From positions 1 to 64,000 of the forward strand of contig NZ_JAKLTO010000010.1 in the NCBI RefSeq assembly GCF_022012335.1: a stretch of 64,000 nt of DNA. The letters run 5' to 3'. Below the pieces are notes generated by a model, which did not search any database, had not been told where the DNA came from, and saw only the letters and a list, made by a program, of their open reading frames with translations. The translations under genes and the position numbers were made by a program. The stretch comes from Flavobacterium sp. SM15 (GTDB lineage Bacteria; Bacteroidota; Bacteroidia; Flavobacteriales; Flavobacteriaceae). Positions 50,929-59,047 of the stretch are shown one piece after another; position 1 is the first letter of the stretch, and every line of letters begins with the position of its first letter.

Positions 50929-51741
50929 TTATTTTAGAATCTCAGCCATTTCCTGCTGTAATTTCAAAGCTTCTTCTCTGGCTTTTTCTGCAAAATCGAC
51001 TCCTGTGGAAGCATAAATAATTCCTCTGGAAGAATTAATCAATAGCCCCACATTTTCGCCCATTCCGTATTTGCAAACTTCTGATAAACTTCCGCCTTGA
51101 GCGCCAACACCCGGAACCAACAAGAAACTTTCTGGAACAATTTTTCTAATTTCAGTAAAATATTCGGCTTTGGTAGCGCCAACAACATACATAAGATTTT
51201 CGGAGTTTTTCCATGTTTTAGAAGTTTCAAGTACCGTTTTGTATAACTCTTTCCCTTCTACATTTTTGGTTTGAAAATCAAAAGCACCTTCGTTTGAGGT
51301 TAAAGCCAACATAATAGTATGCTTGTTTTCAAAAGCTAAAAACGGCTCAACCGAGTCTTTTCCCATATAAGGTGCAACAGTTACCGAATCAAAATTTAAA
51401 TCTTCAAAAAAAGCTTTGGCATACATTGAAGACGTATTTCCGATATCGCCTCGTTTGGCATCTGCAATGGTGAAGATTTCAGGATACTTTTCGTTGATAT
51501 AATTGATGGTTTTCGCTAAAGATTGCCAGCCTTTCAACCCATATGCTTCATAAAAAGCGGTATTTGGTTTGTAGGAAACACATAAATCGTGGGTAGCATC
51601 AATAATTGCTTTGTTGAATTCGAAAATCGGGTCTTCAGTTTGTAGTAAATGCTGGGGTATCTTGCTTAAATCGACATCCAAACCAATACATAAAAATGTT
51701 TTTTTAGTTTGAATCTGTTGTGTTAGTTGTTGTGTGGTCAT
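50929..51741 (-). CDS. pyrF: Orotidine 5'-phosphate decarboxylase (type 2)
   Basis: Last step of UMP synthesis. 270 residues, the larger type 2 form. The catalytic Lys/Asp network lies in [33 protein letters not shown] and [11 protein letters not shown] bind the substrate and phosphate. The -7 box TAACTTTG lies at 51759-51766. Probably leads the doxX operon. Confidence 0.95.
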   Translation of the reverse strand: MTTQQLTQQIQTKKTFLCIGLDVDLSKIPQHLLQTEDPIFEFNKAIIDATHDLCVSYKPNTAFYEAYGLKGWQSLAKTINYINEKYPEIFTIADAKRGDIGNTSSMYAKAFFEDLNFDSVTVAPYMGKDSVEPFLAFENKHTIMLALTSNEGAFDFQTKNVEGKELYKTVLETSKTWKNSENLMYVVGATKAEYFTEIRKIVPESFLLVPGVGAQGGSLSEVCKYGMGENVGLLINSSRGIIYASTGVDFAEKAREEALKLQQEMAEILK

Positions 51742-51758
51742 GGTGTTGTTTTGTGGCG

Positions 51759-51766
51759 CAAAGTTA
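51759..51766 (-). promoter_or_regulatory. -7 box of pyrF
   Basis: TAACTTTG on the minus strand, exact TAnnTTTG match, 17 bases before the ATG. Confidence 0.5.
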
Positions 51767-51813
51767 CAAAGGTTAAGTGGTAAATCTCAAAATTTTATAA
51801 TATTCTGCCGATA

Positions 51814-51851
51814 TTCTATAACACAAACCTCCAACAAGCCTGATAACTTTG
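51814..51851 (+). promoter_or_regulatory. Promoter of the AI-2E permease cluster with TATAACACAA element
   Basis: TTCTATAACACAA (51814-51826) precedes an exact -7 box TAACTTTG (51844-51851). TATAACACAA to TTTG is 31 bases, the same as in the promoter at 56012-56046. Confidence 0.65.
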
Positions 51852-51898
51852 TTGCTGTACTCTAATTTGAATCGTTCAATCGATAAGAACCCAAACTT

Positions 51899-53029
51899 AT
51901 GAAAACCTCAACAAACAATTCGCAACTGGCTTACAATCTGTTCTGCTTTATAGCTATTGTTTTGATATTGTATTTTCTGAAACCTTTTATTGTGCCTTTG
52001 CTTTTTGCTATCCTCTTTAGTATTATGATGTACCCGGTTGCTATTTATTTAGAACGTAAGTGGCGCTTTAACCGAATTGCATCTTCTTTGAGTGTTGTGC
52101 TGCTGCTCCTGATTATTTTCGTGGGTTTATTCACCTTTATCGGTTTTCAGATTAAGGATGTGATTGGAAAGTCTGATTTATACTCTGAACGATTAACGGA
52201 ATTAAACACTGAAATTCTTCAATACACCGAAGACCATTTTGGCATTGACAAGAAGCAGCTTCTTTCGGACAAAAGCCTTAAAATGGAAAACCTCATCAAG
52301 AACAACTTTTCAAGAATCAGTGATTTTGTTACCGAATCGGGCAGTTTTCTGAGCGATATTTTTTTGGTACCGATTTATATTTTCTTTCTGCTCCTGTACC
52401 GAAAATTCTTTGTGGCATTTGTTCATCGCGCGTTTCCGAAAAAGGACAATGCCTACCTGAACATTATTCTGAAAAAAATCTACCAAACCCAGCAAAATTA
52501 CCTCAGCGGGCTTTCTGTAGTAATGTTGATTGTTGCTTTACTGAACAGTTCGGGACTATTGCTTTTAGGCATTGAAAATGCGTTCTTCTACGGATTTTTA
52601 GGAGCTTTACTTTTACTGATTCCTTATATCGGTATTATCGTTGGATCTTTAATTCCGGCGCTTATCGCTTTGATTACTAAAGATTCTGTTTGGTATTCTG
52701 TCGGGGTTATAGGCGTTTTTGCATTTGTTCAGATCATTGAAGGAAATTTCATTACGCCTAAAATTACAGGCTCAAAAATTAGTGTAAATGCTTTTAGCTG
52801 CATTTTGGCTTTGGTAATTTTCGCCCTATTGTGGGGAATTGCCGGAATGGTTTTGGCGCTTCCGGTAACGGCAACTATAAAAATTATTTTTGATCAGATT
52901 CCTTCGTTAAAACCCTATGGCTTTTTAATGGGAGAACCCGAGAAAGACTATCTAAGAAGCACCGCATACAACCGATTAGCAAAGTGGAAAAGAATTCGAA
53001 CTCAAAAAAAGAACACCTTAATGCAATAG
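51899..53029 (+). CDS. AI-2E family permease-like membrane protein
   Basis: 376 residues with about eight helices and the family marks: an N-terminal pair (NLFCFIAIVLILYFLKPFIVPLLFAILFS split over two helices), LVPIYIFFLLLYRKFF, LLLIPYIGIIVGSLIPALIAL and QIIEGNFITPKITGSKIS. Members are trimeric-to-pentameric membrane proteins linked to AI-2 export, Na/H exchange or stress; the role here is open. First gene after a promoter shared with the small-protein operon at 56 kb. Confidence 0.88.
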   Translation: MKTSTNNSQLAYNLFCFIAIVLILYFLKPFIVPLLFAILFSIMMYPVAIYLERKWRFNRIASSLSVVLLLLIIFVGLFTFIGFQIKDVIGKSDLYSERLTELNTEILQYTEDHFGIDKKQLLSDKSLKMENLIKNNFSRISDFVTESGSFLSDIFLVPIYIFFLLLYRKFFVAFVHRAFPKKDNAYLNIILKKIYQTQQNYLSGLSVVMLIVALLNSSGLLLLGIENAFFYGFLGALLLLIPYIGIIVGSLIPALIALITKDSVWYSVGVIGVFAFVQIIEGNFITPKITGSKISVNAFSCILALVIFALLWGIAGMVLALPVTATIKIIFDQIPSLKPYGFLMGEPEKDYLRSTAYNRLAKWKRIRTQKKNTLMQ

Positions 53030-53082
53030 TTTCTGGGTTTATCCGCAACAATTCTGTAACTTTAAGATTATAAAATCAATTT

Positions 53083-53640
53083 ATGAAAGCATTTTTGAAA
53101 TTCGATTTTACTACACTATCCAAAAAAATTCTGGAAGAAAAACTAAGCGAGTTTAACGTAAAGTTCAACATTGTGGGCTTTGGCGAAGTTGAATTTCTCG
53201 AGAATCTTTCAGAGGAAAAACTGGAAGAAATCACTGCACTGCTCAACAATTATGGCATCGAAGTAATTGAAAATCAGAAAAGCATTTTAGTTCAAAAAAT
53301 CAAGGACACCATTGTAGAAATGGTTTTTCAACAGGATGCCACCAATATAAAAAGTTCGGTTTATCTTTCGGAAAAACTCAATCACAGTTACGGCTACCTC
53401 TCTAACCTGTTTTCGGAAGTTACCTATACCTCGATTGAGAATTTCATCATTCTGCAGAAAATTGAATTGGCAAAACAGCTTATAGTAAACAACAAACTAA
53501 CCTTAACCGAAATTGCCTTTCAGCTTAATTATTCCAGCGTTGCACATTTAAGCACACAATTCAAGAACACCACAGGCATTACACCTTCTGCATTTCAGCG
53601 TATTATTGCCAAAAGAAGGGAAATCGCCAATAAAAAATAA
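53083..53640 (+). CDS. AraC-type transcription regulator
   Basis: 185 residues. The C-terminal half (about 85-180) is an AraC/XylS double helix-turn-helix, with LTLTEIAFQLNYSSVAHLS and FKNTTGITPSAFQRI. The N-terminal 70 residues form a small alpha/beta domain (FNIVGFGEVEFLE, LLNNYGIEVIE) of the type found in Bacteroidetes AraC regulators beside two-component genes. No sugar-binding cupin. It lies 53 bases after the permease and 6 before the response regulator. Confidence 0.85.
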   Translation: MKAFLKFDFTTLSKKILEEKLSEFNVKFNIVGFGEVEFLENLSEEKLEEITALLNNYGIEVIENQKSILVQKIKDTIVEMVFQQDATNIKSSVYLSEKLNHSYGYLSNLFSEVTYTSIENFIILQKIELAKQLIVNNKLTLTEIAFQLNYSSVAHLSTQFKNTTGITPSAFQRIIAKRREIANKK

Positions 53641-53646
53641 GACTTT

Positions 53647-54093
53647 ATGGATAAGGAATACATCTACATAATTTTGGCCGATGACGATCAGGACGACCGC
53701 CTGTTCTTTACCGATGCCTTCAGCGAACTGAAAATAAACACAAAAGTTGATACTTTTAAAGACGGTGTGGAACTGATGGATTATTTAAATGATCCGGAAT
53801 CTATTCTCCCCAATGTTCTTTTTCTGGATTTAAATATGCCTAAGAAAAACGGAATCGAATGTTTGCATGAAATTAAACGCAATGAGAAATTCAACGATAT
53901 CGCCATTGCCATTTATTCGACCTCATCCTCGGAAGAAGACATAGAAGAAACCTTTGTTTGTGGCGCCAATATCTATATTAAAAAACCCAACGATTTTAAT
54001 CTGCTGAAAAAAGTCCTCTCAGATGTAGTAACCATCAATTGGCAATACCACACCTCGGGATTAAATAAAGACAACTTTCTTTTACGCCTTTAA
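53647..54093 (+). CDS. Single-domain response regulator
   Basis: 148 residues, a CheY-like receiver only. Acidic pocket D12-D14 (ILADDDQDD), phospho-acceptor D61 (LFLDLNMPKKNG), Ser/Thr in AIYSTSSS and the conserved Lys in YIKKPND. No output domain, so it should act by protein contact, possibly with the adjacent AraC regulator or kinase. 17 bases before the histidine kinase gene. Confidence 0.92.
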   Translation: MDKEYIYIILADDDQDDRLFFTDAFSELKINTKVDTFKDGVELMDYLNDPESILPNVLFLDLNMPKKNGIECLHEIKRNEKFNDIAIAIYSTSSSEEDIEETFVCGANIYIKKPNDFNLLKKVLSDVVTINWQYHTSGLNKDNFLLRL

Positions 54094-54110
54094 CGCTTAA
54101 AAAGCTTTCC

Positions 54111-55907
54111 ATGAAATTTACTGAATTCATACGAACGCCCTTATTTCTAAAAATACTGTTTGTGATTTCCATAGCCGTTATTTTTTTTATTTCGGGAATC
54201 ACTTACAAACATCTTACCCGACTGTCGAATTCTTCAGATCAGGTTACCCGCGCTTACGAAATGTCATTACAGCTGGAAAAACTAATGTCGCAGATAAAAG
54301 ACGCTGAAACCGGAAACAGAGGCTATATCATTACTAAAGATTCTACTTTTCTCGAGCCTTATTTGTTTGCCAGACTGCGCATCAATACTTCACTTACGGT
54401 ACTGGAACATTTTTCAAATAATCGCCAGTTGCCAAACGAAAACCTCATTCTTTTAAGAAAACTTACCAACAGCCGCTTAGCCCAAATGGAAAAATCCATA
54501 GTGTTTGCCCAACAAAACAAAACGGAAGCACTCCAGGAAAATCTACTAAAAGGTAAAGCTACAATGGACAGTATTCGGCAATGTATTGCCAACATGACAG
54601 ATTTAGAAACAAAACTGCTATCGGTTCGTCAGGAAAATTATAAAAACACCTTTTCTATTACCCCCATTTTTATCTACATAGTTATTCTTATCGGACTTAT
54701 CCTTACCGTATTGTCTTTTGTAAAAATTAACCGTGACTTGAATGAACTTAAAAAAACCAACAACCAATTACTCATAGCAAACGAATCTGGAAATATTGCA
54801 GAAATCGTTGGTAATTTTGGCCGCTGGGAATATGACATTGAAAAGAACAAGTACCGTTTTTCCGATAATATGTTTCGTCTTTTAGGTAGTAAGCCCGACG
54901 CCTTTCAAGCCAGTCTGGATACTTATATGAAGTACATCCATCCGGATGATGGCGTTTTTGTAAAGCGAACAATGGAAAAAATGATGGCTACAAATAACGA
55001 CCTGCCGTCTTTTAATTACCGTATCAAACGGGAAGATGGAGAAATTCGTTATTTTAAAACCGTCGGCAAACTGGTAACCAACAAATCAGGTGAACAAATT
55101 CTTGTAGGAACAACAAGCGACATTACCGAGGAATACAATACCACAAAAGAAATTGAACAGCGTAATACAGAATTAGAACGCAGTAACAAAGAGCTTACGG
55201 CTTTCAATTATGTAGCCAGTCATGATTTGCAGGAACCGCTGCGCAAAATACAAACCTTCATTTCCCGTTTGGCAGATAAAGAAGCAGAAAATCTATCGGA
55301 AACCGGTAACGAATACCTCAAGCGAATAACGGCTGCATCGGACAGAATGCGAAACCTAATCGATGATTTACTGGAATTTTCAAGGTCTAACAAAGCCGAA
55401 AAAGAATTCGAAACTACCGATTTAAACACTTTACTGCAAAACAGTAAACTGGAGCTTTCCTCAATCATTGAAGATAAAAAAGCCGTGATCATTAGTGATA
55501 CATTGCCGGTACTAAATGTGATTCCATTCCAAATTCAACAGTTATTCACCAACATTATCGGGAATTCAATGAAATACAGCAAAGAAGGAATTGCGCCTCA
55601 GATTTTCATTTCAGCCACAAAAGTAAAAGCTTCTAGTGATGAATTGCTCAACAAAAACCCAAATGATTTTTATTATAAAATCAGCATTACCGATAACGGA
55701 ATTGGTTTCGAACAGGAATACGCCGAAAAGATTTTCATCCTTTTTAATCGTCTTCACAATAAAAACGAATACGATGGAACCGGTATCGGGTTAGCCATCT
55801 GTAAAAAAATCATCGACAACCACAAAGGATATATTCTCGCCAAAGGTGAACCCAATATAGGTGCTGTATTCACTTTCTATCTACCGACCGATTTACACAA
55901 TAACTAA
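54111..55907 (+). CDS. CHASE3-PAS sensor histidine kinase
   Basis: 598 residues. A first helix (about 12-30), a periplasmic CHASE3 domain (about 40-180; DAETGNRGYIITKDSTFLEPY), a second helix (about 188-210), a PAS/PAC domain (about 230-345), a coiled linker, and a HisKA-HATPase_c pair. H371 (YVASHDLQEPLRK) is the phosphorylation site; N box NSMKYSKEG, G1 DNGIGF and G2 GTGIGLAICKK are intact. It closes the operon with the receiver and AraC genes and is followed by a terminator. Confidence 0.95.
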   Translation: MKFTEFIRTPLFLKILFVISIAVIFFISGITYKHLTRLSNSSDQVTRAYEMSLQLEKLMSQIKDAETGNRGYIITKDSTFLEPYLFARLRINTSLTVLEHFSNNRQLPNENLILLRKLTNSRLAQMEKSIVFAQQNKTEALQENLLKGKATMDSIRQCIANMTDLETKLLSVRQENYKNTFSITPIFIYIVILIGLILTVLSFVKINRDLNELKKTNNQLLIANESGNIAEIVGNFGRWEYDIEKNKYRFSDNMFRLLGSKPDAFQASLDTYMKYIHPDDGVFVKRTMEKMMATNNDLPSFNYRIKREDGEIRYFKTVGKLVTNKSGEQILVGTTSDITEEYNTTKEIEQRNTELERSNKELTAFNYVASHDLQEPLRKIQTFISRLADKEAENLSETGNEYLKRITAASDRMRNLIDDLLEFSRSNKAEKEFETTDLNTLLQNSKLELSSIIEDKKAVIISDTLPVLNVIPFQIQQLFTNIIGNSMKYSKEGIAPQIFISATKVKASSDELLNKNPNDFYYKISITDNGIGFEQEYAEKIFILFNRLHNKNEYDGTGIGLAICKKIIDNHKGYILAKGEPNIGAVFTFYLPTDLHNN

Positions 55908-55929
55908 TCCCTGCAATAGCCTAAATTTT

Positions 55930-55955
55930 AATCCCACAATCGTGGGATTTTTTTA
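55930..55955 (+). terminator. Terminator of the histidine kinase operon
   Basis: AATCCCAC / GTGGGATT with loop AATC and a T-run. Confidence 0.9.
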
Positions 55956-56008
55956 TTTACAACCACTCGTACATTGACTTATGGAAATTCTATAACAATT
56001 AAAAAATA

Positions 56009-56046
56009 TGTTATAACACAACTCCTTACCAACTGTTGCAACTTTG
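56009..56046 (+). promoter_or_regulatory. Promoter of the small-protein operon with TATAACACAA element
   Basis: TATAACACAA starts at 56012 (inside a perfect palindrome TGTTATAACA, 56009-56018) and CAACTTTG ends at 56046; the TATAACACAA-to-TTTG distance is 31 bases, as at 51817-51851. A further TTCTATAACA lies upstream at 55989-55998, like the one before the permease gene. Confidence 0.6.
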
Positions 56047-56094
56047 TAATGTAATCTTTTAGAACTATCTATTAATTAATAAAACCAAACAATT

Positions 56095-56247
56095 ATGCAA
56101 AATTTACTTTATATGGTCGCGGTAGTATTGGTAATATTATGGGCCTTAGGATTCTTTGTTTACAGTGCCGGAAATTTGATCCATCTTTTATTGGTAATCG
56201 CGGTAATTGCAATCTTGTTAAGACTGATAAAAGGAAAGGAAATATAA
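56095..56247 (+). CDS. Small (50-residue) membrane protein, lmo0937 family
   Basis: 50 codons from the ATG at 56095 to TAA at 56247. MQNLLYMVAVVLVILWALGF then FVYSAGNLIHLLLVIAVIAI and a basic end (LLRLIKGKEI): two membrane helices and a short tail, the pattern of the lmo0937 family, common in stress-induced loci of many bacteria. Function unknown. First gene after the TATAACACAA promoter. Confidence 0.85.
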   Translation: MQNLLYMVAVVLVILWALGFFVYSAGNLIHLLLVIAVIAILLRLIKGKEI

Positions 56248-56281
56248 TTAAAATGAACAGCGCTAACAAAATACCACAACT

Positions 56282-56503
56282 ATGATACGAATAAAAAAAT
56301 CAACAGGAATTTTAAAAAAAATGAACTTGAAAACAATTTTAGGTCTCATGTTCAAGACATTTAAAACAAGAAGAATCAAAAGTGCTAACGATTTAAAAAA
56401 CAAAAAGCAGGAAACTACCCCTGAAGATAAAAAATCATTTTATGACAGCCTTTCAAATTTAGCACTTATCAATGAAACGCTATTTCAAAGCCATTCGTTA
56501 TAA
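56282..56503 (+). CDS. Small basic protein of unknown function
   Basis: 73 residues (MIRIKKSTGILKKMNLKTIL...), basic in the first half, helical, no clear membrane segment or signal. It follows the 50-residue membrane protein by 34 bases on the same strand. No family recognised. The frame is short, but its position inside a same-direction operon and an ATG start support it. Confidence 0.5.
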   Translation: MIRIKKSTGILKKMNLKTILGLMFKTFKTRRIKSANDLKNKKQETTPEDKKSFYDSLSNLALINETLFQSHSL

Positions 56504-56540
56504 AAAGTAACCTATTCAACACAATTTAAATCTTAAAACT

Positions 56541-57203
56541 ATGAAAAATGCAACCTTTTATATTGCGGTAGCAACACTTGTAACTGCAATGACTTCGTGT
56601 AAAGATGAAAAAAAAGAATTCGCTACTACAACAGTAAATGAGTATGTAGCCTATGTGGACTCCCTAAGTGAAACAGATTCTAAAGAAGCAATTCAGAATT
56701 GGGAAGAAATTGAAGCTACTACCAACTTAAAAAAGAATAAAGCCGAAAATGCCGTAGCCGAAGTTTCCGATAAAACAGATTATGAAAACAAAATAAGTGC
56801 CACATCAACCAAATACGATGAATTTAGAGTTAGCGTTGAAACAGAAAAACAAAAAACAGAAGCCGTCAACCCTAAAAAAACTTTGCGAAAATCACTATTT
56901 AGAGATGTTGAAATTGGGGATGACATGAATTTTAATTGGGTAAACAAAGATAATATCGCCAATGTTTATGACAATTTCGTAACTACTGTTTCCAATAATA
57001 AAGATTCTTATTCCCGTGAAGACTGGGATGAAATTAAATTGCTATATGAAGCCCTTGATGCCCACAAAAATACGGTAGAGAAAAATGGTTTATCCGGTAA
57101 AGACAATACAAAAATTTCTGGATTGAAAATCAAATTCTCCACTATGTACCGTCTTAACAGAATCGGAGCCAAATCAGAAGAAAATGCAACCGCCAAACAG
57201 TAA
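56541..57203 (+). CDS. Lipoprotein of unknown function, helical
   Basis: 220 residues; lipobox MTSC gives an acylated Cys at 20, followed by KDEKKE, similar to the K-(D/E)2 surface-export tag. The mature part is charged and helical with coiled-coil-like stretches (EAIQNWEEIEATTNLKKNKAE). No family is assigned with certainty; similar lipoproteins occur beside stress genes in flavobacteria. Last gene before a bidirectional terminator. Confidence 0.75.
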   Translation: MKNATFYIAVATLVTAMTSCKDEKKEFATTTVNEYVAYVDSLSETDSKEAIQNWEEIEATTNLKKNKAENAVAEVSDKTDYENKISATSTKYDEFRVSVETEKQKTEAVNPKKTLRKSLFRDVEIGDDMNFNWVNKDNIANVYDNFVTTVSNNKDSYSREDWDEIKLLYEALDAHKNTVEKNGLSGKDNTKISGLKIKFSTMYRLNRIGAKSEENATAKQ

Positions 57204-57214
57204 TAATTCGGTAT

Positions 57215-57247
57215 AAAAAAAGCGAGGTGAATTCACCTCGCTTTTTT
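57215..57247. terminator. Bidirectional terminator between the lipoprotein gene and prfA
   Basis: AAAAAAGCGAGGTGAA and TTCACCTCGCTTTTTT form a 16-bp perfect stem that gives T-runs on both strands. Confidence 0.92.
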
Positions 57248-57249
57248 AT

Positions 57250-58323
57250 TTAAAATACTTCGCTTTCTTTAAGTTTCTCGGTATTTGCTACCAATTGAAG
57301 TTCGTCGATCATCTTCTGAAGGTTTCCATTCATAAAACCATCCAAGTCGAAGATACTCAAACCAATACGGTGATCAGTGATTCGACCTTGCGCATAGTTA
57401 TACGTACGGATTTTCGCCGAACGGTCACCTGAACTTACCTGAGAATTACGTTTTTTCGCATCTTCTTCCTGCTTTTTGGCAAGCTCCATTTCATACAAAC
57501 GCGAACGTAAAACCGTTAAGGCTTTGTCTTTATTTTTGTGCTGTGATTTCTCATCCTGACACTGTGCCACCAAACCTGTTGGAATGTGCGTCATACGAAC
57601 CGCTGATTTTGTGGTATTTACCGACTGACCTCCAGGACCTGAGGAACAGAAAAAGTCGATACGTACATCGTTCATATCAATCTGAACATCAAACTCTTCA
57701 GCTTCCGGAAGCACCATTACCGTTGCTGCCGATGTATGAACACGTCCTTGAGTTTCCGTTTGAGGAACACGTTGTACGCGGTGTACACCTGCTTCAAACT
57801 TCAAGGTTCCGTAAACGTCTTCTCCGGTTACTTCAAAAATTACCTCTTTGAATCCTCCTGAAGTTCCTTCGTTCAAATCTACCACAGAAGTTCTCCAACC
57901 TTTGTTTTCACAGTATTTGGTATACATACGGAACAAATCTCCTGCAAAAATTGAAGCTTCGTCTCCACCAGTTCCCGCACGGATTTCGACCATTACGTTT
58001 TTCGCGTCTTCAGGATCTTTCGGGATCAGCATGAACTTGATCTCTTCTTCTAATTGCGGTAAACGCTCTTGTGCTTCGTCTAACTGCATTTTAGCCATTT
58101 CTACCATTTCCGCATCAGAACCATCAGCGATGATTTCCTTAGCTTCTTTGATATTTCCGTCGATATTGATGTATTCCTCGCGTTTTTCAACCAAGGCTTT
58201 CAAATCTTTGTATTCTTTATTCAATTGAACATAACGCTTTTGATCGGCGATAACATCGGGCTGAATAATCAAATCCGAGATTTCGTCAAAGCGCTGTTTT
58301 ACATATTGCAATCTGTCTAACAT
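57250..58323 (-). CDS. prfA: Peptide chain release factor 1
   Basis: Reads UAA and UAG and releases the peptide. 357 residues. The GGQ catalytic motif is at 231-233 ([12 protein letters not shown]), and the stop-codon recognising tripeptide region is [14 protein letters not shown] (PxT type of RF1). The start codon is preceded by a strong Shine-Dalgarno sequence, AGGAGG, 8 bases upstream, which is rare in this phylum, and by an exact -7 box TAATTTTG (58350-58357). Confidence 0.96.
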   Translation of the reverse strand: MLDRLQYVKQRFDEISDLIIQPDVIADQKRYVQLNKEYKDLKALVEKREEYINIDGNIKEAKEIIADGSDAEMVEMAKMQLDEAQERLPQLEEEIKFMLIPKDPEDAKNVMVEIRAGTGGDEASIFAGDLFRMYTKYCENKGWRTSVVDLNEGTSGGFKEVIFEVTGEDVYGTLKFEAGVHRVQRVPQTETQGRVHTSAATVMVLPEAEEFDVQIDMNDVRIDFFCSSGPGGQSVNTTKSAVRMTHIPTGLVAQCQDEKSQHKNKDKALTVLRSRLYEMELAKKQEEDAKKRNSQVSSGDRSAKIRTYNYAQGRITDHRIGLSIFDLDGFMNGNLQKMIDELQLVANTEKLKESEVF

Positions 58324-58331
58324 AGTAATTT

Positions 58332-58337
58332 CCTCCT
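58332..58337 (-). promoter_or_regulatory. Strong Shine-Dalgarno sequence of prfA
   Basis: AGGAGG on the minus strand, 8 bases before the ATG at 58323. Most genes in this window show no such sequence; in Flavobacterium the anti-Shine-Dalgarno is normally masked, so a strong site may be under special control. Confidence 0.85.
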
Positions 58338-58349
58338 GTTTTGGAAGTG

Positions 58350-58357
58350 CAAAATTA
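58350..58357 (-). promoter_or_regulatory. -7 box of prfA
   Basis: TAATTTTG on the minus strand, exact TAnnTTTG match, 26 bases before the ATG. Confidence 0.55.
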
Positions 58358-58404
58358 CGAAAAAAATCGGTTCAAAAAATAGTAGAAAAATGGCTTGGTT
58401 TTTT

Positions 58405-58436
58405 TTGCAAAATAATTAACGTTTTCTCTACCTTTA
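58405..58436 (+). promoter_or_regulatory. Promoter of the DUF6265 gene
   Basis: TTG (58405-58407), a 21-base spacer and TACCTTTA (58429-58436, one mismatch), 26 bases before the ATG at 58463. Confidence 0.55.
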
Positions 58437-58462
58437 ACCCGTCAAATAACCTAAATGAAATA

Positions 58463-58975
58463 ATGAAAAAAACGACGTTACTTTTAGCTGCTTTTGCGGT
58501 TGTTTCGTGTCATGAAAGAAATGAAAGTTCCGCACAGTACGGAGAGCCGCAGGAGATCGAAACCAAAACCTATGAACAGTTGGAAAAAGTAAACTGGCTT
58601 GTGGGCGAATGGGGAAACACAACTCCTGAAGGGGATTTAACCGAAACATGGTCGCAATTAAACGACAGTACCTTAACCGGAAAAACAATTTTCATGGCCG
58701 GAAAAGACACTTTGTTTACCGAAACCATTGAAATTGTACAAGTTAATGACAGTTTATTGTACAACACTAAAGTTTCAAACCAAAATGAAGGAAAAGCGGT
58801 TTCATTCAAAGCATCAAGTATTGAAGAGAACCAAATTGTGTTCGAAAATCCAAAACATGATTTTCCTCAAAAAATCACATACAATAAAATCTCAGCCGAT
58901 AGTTTAGTTGCCGAAATTTCCGGAATGAAAGAAGGAAAAGAAAGCAAGGAAAGTTATCCGATGAAGAAAAAATAA
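58463..58975 (+). CDS. DUF6265 family lipoprotein
   Basis: 170 residues; lipobox VVSC gives an acylated Cys at 16. The mature domain has WLVGEWGNTTPEGDLTETW, then beta strands and ENPKHDFPQKITYNK, the pattern of DUF6265, a lipocalin-like barrel. Function unknown. Single gene between its promoter and a bidirectional terminator. Confidence 0.82.
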   Translation: MKKTTLLLAAFAVVSCHERNESSAQYGEPQEIETKTYEQLEKVNWLVGEWGNTTPEGDLTETWSQLNDSTLTGKTIFMAGKDTLFTETIEIVQVNDSLLYNTKVSNQNEGKAVSFKASSIEENQIVFENPKHDFPQKITYNKISADSLVAEISGMKEGKESKESYPMKKK

Positions 58976-58989
58976 TTCTTTATAAAAAA

Positions 58990-59023
58990 ACAAAAGGCTT
59001 TTCAAAATTGAAAAGCCTTTTGT
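58990..59023. terminator. Bidirectional terminator between the DUF6265 gene and pepD
   Basis: ACAAAAGGCTTTTCAA / TTGAAAAGCCTTTTGT, a 16-bp perfect stem with a two-base loop, T-rich on both exits. Confidence 0.92.
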
Positions 59024-59047
59024 AATTATTCTGAAAACTGATTCTTT

